A DNA stretch of 64,000 nt. Source: Pyrobaculum neutrophilum V24Sta. Its GTDB lineage: Archaea > Thermoproteota > Thermoprotei > Thermoproteales > Thermoproteaceae. A program made the position numbers and the translations under genes. Numbering within the stretch: the stretch's first letter is position 1; every line of letters begins with the position of its first letter. Below the pieces are notes generated by a model that was not told the DNA's origin, searched no databases, and saw only the letters and a program-made list of their open reading frames with translations. The stretch covers positions 930,001-994,000 of the forward strand of contig NC_010525.1 in the NCBI RefSeq assembly GCF_000019805.1, given 5' to 3'. Of the stretch, positions 58,602 to 64,000 are shown one piece after another.

Positions 58602-58609
58602 ATATAAAA
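58602..58609 (+). promoter_or_regulatory. TATA element of the AAA_21/OLD-like ATPase gene
   Basis: ATATAAAA, about 24 nt before the ATG at 58630. Confidence 0.6.
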
Positions 58610-58629
58610 ACCGGGGCGGCGGGGGAGAC

Positions 58630-59748
58630 ATGCGGGTGGCCATCAGAGACTTCAAAAGCGTCGCACACGCCGAGCTGGAGATAGCCCCCCTCACCATACT
58701 GATAGGCCCCCCGGCCGGCGGCAAGTCAAACATACTAGACGCCCTCGCCGTCTTGGGCTACCCCGCCAGGCTCCTACGCCTAGACGAGGAATACGGCGGC
58801 GCTAAAAACGCCCTGGAGCCGTTGGGACTGGTTGCCAGGTACACGGACCCCAGAGCCCTCTTCCGAAACTACGACCTAACCAAGACCCCAACCGTGGAGA
58901 CGCCCAAATACTCCGTCTCCATCCACTACAGGCGGGGCCTACAGGTGAAGGCAGGAGACGCGACAGCCGAGATAAATATGGAGCACCTCACCGGTGAGGG
59001 CGACCTGGCCCCCCTCCAGGACATCCTCGTGGAGACCCGCCTCTACGGATACGACAGATACGGCCTGCCGGCCACGGGGTGCCGGCAGGGCCACTGCGGC
59101 TTCTACGACTACCTAACCACCCAGGTGAGGTTCACCCCCCACAACATCCTAAGCGACCTCGGCTGGAACATACGCCGAGTCATCAGGTACACCCCAGACG
59201 TCGTGAGGGAGATCAACGAAGCGCTTTCGGAAAGGCTCGGCGAGAAGATAGAGCTCAAGGTGTCCAAGGACGGCGCCATCGCCATCTACGACTACGACTA
59301 CGAGGTTACGTCGCCCTCCGTATCCGAGGCACTATTCCGGCTGATCTACTACCTAGCCGCTCTGAGGTCCGCCGCCAGCTACGCCAAGCTCCACGGCCTA
59401 GAGGGGCGCCTCGTCGCCGCGCTGGAGGAGCCCGAGGCGCACATATTCCCCTTCCTCCTGGACCTGCTCGCCGACCACATCGCCCAGGCCGCCTCCACCG
59501 TCCACGTGGTGCTCGCCACCCACAACCCACTCCTCGTCTCAGCCCTATGGGACCGCGCCGCCGGAGTCAAAACATACTACATCCACCGCGACAAACACGG
59601 CGCCACAACCGCCGCCGAAATAGACATAGAGAAAATGGCACAGGACCTGGCCACCGCCGAAGACATCATGCTCACGCCCCCCGCCGAAATCCTCGCCAAA
59701 TACGCCAAAAGCCCCGCGACGCCAAGCGCCACGCCAACCGCCGCCTAG
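58630..59748 (+). CDS. AAA_21/OLD-like ATPase
   Basis: 372 residues. The N-terminus VAIRDFKSVAHAELEIAPLTILIGPPAGGKSNILDALAVL has an SMC/OLD-type Walker A (GPPAGGKS). The C-terminus has LVAALEEPEAHIFPFLLDLLADHIAQAASTVHVVLATHNPLLVSALW (Walker B and H-loop). The middle has a CRQGHCGFYDY segment that may bind metal. No TOPRIM domain is present. The protein ends in an Ala/Pro/Thr tail. The next gene continues in another frame, so the pair may be a two-component ATPase system. Confidence 0.8.
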   Translation: MRVAIRDFKSVAHAELEIAPLTILIGPPAGGKSNILDALAVLGYPARLLRLDEEYGGAKNALEPLGLVARYTDPRALFRNYDLTKTPTVETPKYSVSIHYRRGLQVKAGDATAEINMEHLTGEGDLAPLQDILVETRLYGYDRYGLPATGCRQGHCGFYDYLTTQVRFTPHNILSDLGWNIRRVIRYTPDVVREINEALSERLGEKIELKVSKDGAIAIYDYDYEVTSPSVSEALFRLIYYLAALRSAASYAKLHGLEGRLVAALEEPEAHIFPFLLDLLADHIAQAASTVHVVLATHNPLLVSALWDRAAGVKTYYIHRDKHGATTAAEIDIEKMAQDLATAEDIMLTPPAEILAKYAKSPATPSATPTAA

Positions 59749-59813
59749 CAGAACAGCTGAGGAATCACGGCTTTATAACGAACCTGAGACACGCCGGCAA
59801 CTACGGCAGAGAC

Positions 59814-60191
59814 ATGATACTGGCCAAAGTCGCAGAGAAAAAAGGCTGCAACGCGGAGGGCCCAACACTCCTGGTCATAGACTACGAACTGGGTGACGCC
59901 AGAGTCTACATCGAGGAAAACTTCGACATCGTCGAGACCAACGCGCAGTGGAGCACCCACCTGGCGCGGTTCAGGAGGTGCCAAAACGTCGCCGCCGTGA
60001 TCTTCGACCCAGCGATAGACCACGAAAAAGGCCCAATATGCAGAGCAGACCCCAACCTCTGCCAAGGCGACAACAGGAGGAGGATCAAGTCAAAAGACGC
60101 ATGCCGCCAGCTCGGCGAGGTGCTGAACAACCACCTCCAGCCGCTAGTCGCCTGGATAGCCCAAAACATCCCCAAACTCTACACATGGTAA
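59814..60191 (+). CDS. Partner protein downstream of the AAA_21/OLD-like ATPase
   Basis: 125 residues from the ATG at 59814. Protein-like sequence in the same frame continues upstream to about 59720 (AEQLRNHGFITNLRHAGNYGRD) but has no normal start codon; that frame is minus one relative to the ATPase. The body reads GPTLLVIDYELGDARVYIEENF and VAAVIFDPAIDHEKGPICRADPNLCQGD, which resembles a nucleotide- or metal-binding alpha/beta domain with conserved Asp residues. It may start at a rare CTG, be joined to the ATPase by frameshifting, or begin at the ATG. It overlaps the end of the 996-residue gene by 13 nt. Confidence 0.55.
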   Translation: MILAKVAEKKGCNAEGPTLLVIDYELGDARVYIEENFDIVETNAQWSTHLARFRRCQNVAAVIFDPAIDHEKGPICRADPNLCQGDNRRRIKSKDACRQLGEVLNNHLQPLVAWIAQNIPKLYTW

Positions 60192-63169
60192 AAGAACAGC
60201 CTCAGAAACGCCCGCTTCGCCTCCAACTCGTCGCGTCTCCTCAGCGCGTCGGCGAGCTCGCCGAAGAACTCTCTAGTTCTAGTAACACCAAATTTATTTT
60301 CGAACTCAGCGAGCTCAGCGGCCGCCTCCCAGTCGCCGTGTAGGTAGAAGACAGCCGCGCGGAGAAACTGCTGGAGGGAATCAGCCGCGTATTTCCACGC
60401 CTCCCACCGATCTACTTTCGCCTTTTTCGCCAGCTGGTATCTGCGGCTGTCCCCCTTTGAGATGGCGTCGTACAGCTCCTCTATTATGCCGGCGGCGTGG
60501 CGCCACACAGCATTCACCCTTGGATCAGCTATGCTATCTATTACTCTCTTCATGTACTCCAGATCCAACTCCTTTGCCGCCTCTATTGCCTTCTCCACGT
60601 AGTTGCGGTCACACATGGCAAGGATGGCTAGAGCCGCCGCGTAGGCTCTTGGATTTTTCATCGATGCTTTCAGCGCCTCCTCGACCTCGCCTCCCCGACA
60701 TCTATTAGGTTGCCCCTCCATGGCCTTAGCCGCCTCAGCCACAGCGAACTGGGCCGCGGCGTCTGCGAAGATCTCCAACGTCAAAAACGGCTCCTTCTCT
60801 TTTGCTTCTTTCCAGAGCTTTTGGAAATTCCAACGCTCCCCTCCCACATCCCACTCAAACACCTCCTCCTTGGAGGAGAGGTATGCAATACGGCCAAGGT
60901 AAGATATTGAAGTTATACGGTTTGACTCAATGACATTCCTCCTCAACACCTCTTCGAAGTGCTTCCGCGCCTCCTCCCAAGCGCCTTGGACGAAGTATAC
61001 CCGACCTTTCAGATGGTGGAGGTAACGGCGCCATTCCTTCAGCTGAAGTTCGTACTTCCCCTTGGGGTCTCCGCCCGCTACAGACAGCCACTCCTTCAGC
61101 CCCTCCTCCCGCTCCACGTCCAGCTCCTCCAACTCCCCCAGCACTTCCTCAGCCTCTTTCAAAGCCGACAGCGGGTCGCCGCCTCTGTACATCTCGTACT
61201 CAACCTCAGTGAAGAGGTACTCCAGACGCGCCACCCTCCTCAACGCCCCATCTCCAATCCTCCCCACTAGAGCCTCTGCTCCTTTCAATACTACGTCCGC
61301 CGCCACTGGCCTTCTCTTCGCAACAGCCGTCAACGTCAACGCCTGGAGCGTTTTTACCACGTCGTCGCCCTCAAGCTCTGGAACTGAAAACGGCACGCTA
61401 CCGAGCAATTCCGCAAAATTCCGGAGATAAAGTGCTATCAGATGCGGTAGTTCTTTCGGAAGCCCATCGGCTTTTTTTCCCAACCTTTGCCAGAGCTCCT
61501 CGATGACATTGTTATGGAACTCTAATCCCACGAGCGGCACGTGTTGAAGCGCATATGCGCCCCACCTGAATGCGTGCCTAGCCAACTCCTGTACCTCGTC
61601 GCCGCCGCACCCAACGGTCTTGCACCTCTCCCAGAGCCAAGTGACGTGGCTTAAGGCGCTAAGCAACATTCGGTCTGTGTATTTTCCGCTTTTCTCTGAC
61701 TCCCACGTCAATATTTTGAGTAGTGCCTTCCTAACGAGGGCTTGCTCCTCGCGCGCCTCGTCTAGCGCGTCGACTAGGTGACGCCACTTCCACCACTCCT
61801 TCCTAAGGCTGTAGACAAGCAGTTTCCTACCATCCCACTGCTCCTCATCCCTCTCGACCAGCCAGTGTCTTTCCAGCGACCTAAGCCTGCAACTTTCGAC
61901 GTACTCAAATACCTCCCCGGCGAGCTCTTCCGCAAGCCTTCTGCTCTCCTCGTAACTCTTCGTCAACGACTTTAGGCACATATGGGCACTGCTTGGACAT
62001 AGGCAGGCCAGCTCCTCCTCGGCGGCTTCTCCGTAGAGGAGCGCCGCTAAGGCGAAGTTGTCCTTCCTCAACTTGTCGTATACGGCCTTGATTGCCGCCT
62101 TCATGTGCTGTGCATTTCTCTTTGCCATGTCTTTGTCGCGTGGGTTTGGGGTATAGGCTGTGCCGGGCCTCGGCGCGATCTTCTCTAGCTCCTCTCTGGT
62201 GAACCCCAGATTCACCATGGTCGAGGCGATGTAGATAGAGCCGGCGGACGCCCTGTAGAGAAGGTCGCCGTACCTCTCCCTTACCTTTTCGTACTCCCCC
62301 TCCGGGAGGTTGGCCCTAAGCAACTTCTCGAACTCCTCAGGCTGGGCGGAGTCCATGAAGATTATATTATCTACGTCGAAGAGGCCCGAGGCGAGGCGCC
62401 CGCCCCTTAGCCGGGGGCTTGGGTTAAACAGCGCTTCGTAGACCGCGGCAGGCGGATCCGCACTGCGTGAGAGGATCTCGGCGTATTCGTCATAGTTCAG
62501 TCTTACCACGACCACAACGCGGGCCCCCCTTGCCCAGGCATCCTCAGCCACGCCGACGACCTCGTTCTCACGTCCAACTGCACCTGTCACGTCGTCGAAA
62601 ACTAAGACGAGTCTGTCGTAGCTAGGCTTCTCGCGGAGCACGCGGACAAGTCCCCACACGGACTTAATCAAGGATACCACCCAGCCGAGACCCGGAACCT
62701 CGGCCGCCGCCTCATCCAAGCCGCTCCGCCTCGCCGCGTCCAACACTTTCCGCAACACCGATTCATGCACGCCCAACTTATTGAGAAGGCCCTCTAGAGC
62801 CTTGCGACACTCCTCAGACTGGGGGTCTCGGCATCTATCGTAGATGCGGGCGGCCTCGGGGAGGACGGCGGCGGCCACGTCTAGGTACGTGGCCAGCTGC
62901 CTCGTCGCCGGGGCGGTCAACTTGAGGACGTAGCGCGGCCTCCCCTCGACGTCGTAGGTCACGTGCAGATCGGCGTCGGGCTCCGCCAGGAGCTGCGGCG
63001 AGATCCACACCACATGCCTCCCCTCCCTAGCCGCCGCCTCCAGCGCAACATAAAGCGCCGACGTCGTCTTCCCCACCCCCGGCAACCCCACCACAGCCAG
63101 CGCCCCCCTTCCCAACAGCGCTTTCAGGGCCCCCTCCTCAAACCCCCTAACCACATACCTAAAACCCAC
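60179..63169 (-). CDS. Large STAND-like P-loop NTPase with helical repeats
   Basis: 996 residues from a GTG at 63169, about 25 nt after a TATA element (63190-63197). Walker A AVVGLPGVGKTTSALYVALE lies near residue 26, Walker B YDRLVLVFDDVTG near 188, followed by a sensor-like VVVVVRLNYDEYAEIL. From about 350 the protein is a long run of TPR-like helices (ALKEAEEVLGELEELD, KGRVYFVQGAWEEARKHFEEVL). This is the layout of STAND NTPases, several of which are antiviral sensors (Avs, NLR-like). No nuclease effector is seen at the N-terminus; the C-terminal helices could sense a ligand. Confidence 0.75.
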   Translation of the reverse strand: MGFRYVVRGFEEGALKALLGRGALAVVGLPGVGKTTSALYVALEAAAREGRHVVWISPQLLAEPDADLHVTYDVEGRPRYVLKLTAPATRQLATYLDVAAAVLPEAARIYDRCRDPQSEECRKALEGLLNKLGVHESVLRKVLDAARRSGLDEAAAEVPGLGWVVSLIKSVWGLVRVLREKPSYDRLVLVFDDVTGAVGRENEVVGVAEDAWARGARVVVVVRLNYDEYAEILSRSADPPAAVYEALFNPSPRLRGGRLASGLFDVDNIIFMDSAQPEEFEKLLRANLPEGEYEKVRERYGDLLYRASAGSIYIASTMVNLGFTREELEKIAPRPGTAYTPNPRDKDMAKRNAQHMKAAIKAVYDKLRKDNFALAALLYGEAAEEELACLCPSSAHMCLKSLTKSYEESRRLAEELAGEVFEYVESCRLRSLERHWLVERDEEQWDGRKLLVYSLRKEWWKWRHLVDALDEAREEQALVRKALLKILTWESEKSGKYTDRMLLSALSHVTWLWERCKTVGCGGDEVQELARHAFRWGAYALQHVPLVGLEFHNNVIEELWQRLGKKADGLPKELPHLIALYLRNFAELLGSVPFSVPELEGDDVVKTLQALTLTAVAKRRPVAADVVLKGAEALVGRIGDGALRRVARLEYLFTEVEYEMYRGGDPLSALKEAEEVLGELEELDVEREEGLKEWLSVAGGDPKGKYELQLKEWRRYLHHLKGRVYFVQGAWEEARKHFEEVLRRNVIESNRITSISYLGRIAYLSSKEEVFEWDVGGERWNFQKLWKEAKEKEPFLTLEIFADAAAQFAVAEAAKAMEGQPNRCRGGEVEEALKASMKNPRAYAAALAILAMCDRNYVEKAIEAAKELDLEYMKRVIDSIADPRVNAVWRHAAGIIEELYDAISKGDSRRYQLAKKAKVDRWEAWKYAADSLQQFLRAAVFYLHGDWEAAAELAEFENKFGVTRTREFFGELADALRRRDELEAKRAFLRLFFYHV

Positions 63170-63189
63170 CGCGACAATACAACAACGGT

Positions 63190-63197
63190 ATTATATT
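63190..63197 (-). promoter_or_regulatory. TATA element of the 996-residue NTPase gene
   Basis: The complement of TATTATATT places an AATATAAT box about 25 nt before the GTG at 63169. Confidence 0.6.
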
Positions 63198-63384
63198 GCT
63201 AACGCCCCGCAAAAACGCGGCGGGCGCCACCGCCAGGCGGGAGCCTGCGGGCGGCGGTCTACAAAACTAGCCACATGGGGCAGGTGTGGCCGGCCACGTG
63301 TAGAAGCCGCGCCCTCTTCACGGCGCTTGTGATATGCTGTGTACTTCACCGGAGATTTGGCGGCATACTATCGCTACGAGACGC

Positions 63385-63768
63385 CTAGCCGTCGTCTAGT
63401 ATCTTTTTGGCGGTGCTTGGCCAGTACATCGCCAGCGCAGAGGCGGCGTCTTCGATGGCCATTGCCGCCTCCCAGGCGCGTATCTTCCAGCGGGGGGAGT
63501 CGCGGCAGCGGCTCGCCACGTAGTAGGCCTTTTTGAGGGCGTCGACGAGAGCAGCCACGAGTTGCCTAACGGGGAGGGGCCTTGGGACGAGCCTCCTAAC
63601 CCTCACAGCCACCCCCAACAGGTCGTCCACAGAGCCGAGGTAGACGGTATCACGCGGGCGCCACCCCACCTTCAGATACAGCCGCCTGCCCAAAAGCCAG
63701 AGATAGCCAACGAGAGGCCCAACCCTAACACGGCCAAAGTAGAGATACACACCAACCACAACACCCAC
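63385..63768 (-). CDS. Hypothetical basic membrane-associated protein
   Basis: 127 residues. A hydrophobic N-terminus (GVVVGVYLYFGRVRVGPLVGYLWLLGRR) is followed by basic and helical segments (LVAALVDALKKAYYVASRCRDSPRWKIRAWEAAMAIEDAASALAMYW). No family is recognised, though the helical C-terminal half resembles small HEPN/PaREP1-like helical proteins in character. A GTG is used; the exact start is uncertain because an AT element at 63783-63790 is 15-24 nt upstream of two candidate GTGs. The gap 63202-63384 before the NTPase holds small GC hairpins only. Confidence 0.55.
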   Translation of the reverse strand: MGVVVGVYLYFGRVRVGPLVGYLWLLGRRLYLKVGWRPRDTVYLGSVDDLLGVAVRVRRLVPRPLPVRQLVAALVDALKKAYYVASRCRDSPRWKIRAWEAAMAIEDAASALAMYWPSTAKKILDDG

Positions 63769-64000
63769 GCATTAAAACATTCCAATATATGTCAGTAAAG
63801 GATACAATATACTTTAGACAAGGGTTTAGAAAGCCGAAGGCGAAGAATGGCGCTGGGTCGCGCCCTCTATGAGGCGGAGTTATGATGGTAGAGGCGAAGA
63901 ATGGCGCACGCCGTCTCTCAGACAGAGGAATGTGTGAATGTAAAGGGCGGTGGAAAAGCGACCGCCGAGGGAACAAAAAACCACGAAAAAACTTAAAAAC
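63769..64000. repeat. Non-coding right end with a 16-bp direct repeat
   Basis: AGGCGAAGAATGGCGC occurs at 63838-63853 and again at 63892-63907 with a 54-bp period. A short minus-strand open frame overlaps but looks non-coding. The last 15 nt (aaaaacttaaaaac) resemble a promoter for a gene beyond the window. Confidence 0.55.

Noticed and set aside
63725-63976. 83-residue minus-strand frame at the right end
   Set aside because: It overlaps a 16-bp direct repeat and an upstream promoter region, and its composition is not protein-like.
1-64000. CRISPR array
   Set aside because: No regularly spaced 24-37-bp repeats were seen; the only tandem-like signals are the coiled-coil codons of the DUF3782-like genes.
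1-64000. tRNA or rRNA genes
   Set aside because: I found no cloverleaf with a proper T-loop, and no rRNA core sequences.

Overview
The window is chromosomal DNA of a hyperthermophilic crenarchaeon of the Thermoproteales, most likely Pyrobaculum or a close relative. The evidence is an archaeal elongation factor 2, a QueF-like archaeosine enzyme (experimentally known from Pyrobaculum), a Trm112-like protein, a Thi4 of the sulfide-using type, a DsrC/DsrK/DsrM-like set, many GTG starts, and A/T-rich TATA elements centred about 24-26 nt upstream of the chosen start codons, which implies mostly leaderless transcripts. The genes are GC-rich and densely packed, with frequent ATGA, GTGA and TAATG start/stop overlaps. 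I saw no rRNA, tRNA, CRISPR array or transposase.

Region by region: 1-2.5 kb holds secreted-protein genes, one broken by a frameshift. 2.6-7.2 kb holds a DUF5320/DUF134/Trm112-like group with paired palindromes, a TGT-like protein, an amidohydrolase and Thi4. 7.3-14.4 kb is a formate dehydrogenase locus: catalytic Mo/W subunit, FeS subunit, cytochrome b, FdhE- and FdhD-type maturation factors, and a small regulator. 14.4-20.9 kb is a second molybdoenzyme operon of the Arr/Ttr/Psr type: FeS, cytochrome b, a 1318-residue catalytic subunit, an unknown protein and a membrane ferredoxin. 21-26.3 kb has a TorD-like chaperone, a polyferredoxin and a helical P-loop-like protein, divergent from a Cys-rich regulator across a perfect 10-bp inverted repeat. 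26.8-28.9 kb is a head-on pair of coiled-coil/nuclease-like paralogs forming a 182-bp near-identical inverted repeat.

28.9-44 kb holds two tandem TenA proteins, two MFS transporters, an NAD-kinase-like protein fused to a winged helix, an ABC exporter, QueF-like, a KaiC-like ATPase, dihydroorotase, the DsrC/K/M-like genes, and a thiamine/iron-type ABC importer. 44-50.4 kb holds EF-2, a metal-chelate/cobalamin-type ABC importer and an M16 peptidase. 50.4-64 kb looks accessory: several RecF/OLD-like, STAND-like and nuclease-fused ATPases, a candidate structured RNA, and an ABC-2/HTH/small-protein operon.

Functionally, the left third is anaerobic respiration: formate as donor, a Tat-exported molybdoreductase as probable acceptor, and chaperone, maturase and regulator genes around them. 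The DsrC/K/M-like genes point to sulfur-compound respiration, and Thi4, TenA and the ABC/MFS genes to thiamine synthesis or salvage. The right end carries several ATPase cassettes of the general kind seen in defence islands, but that role is inferred only from architecture.
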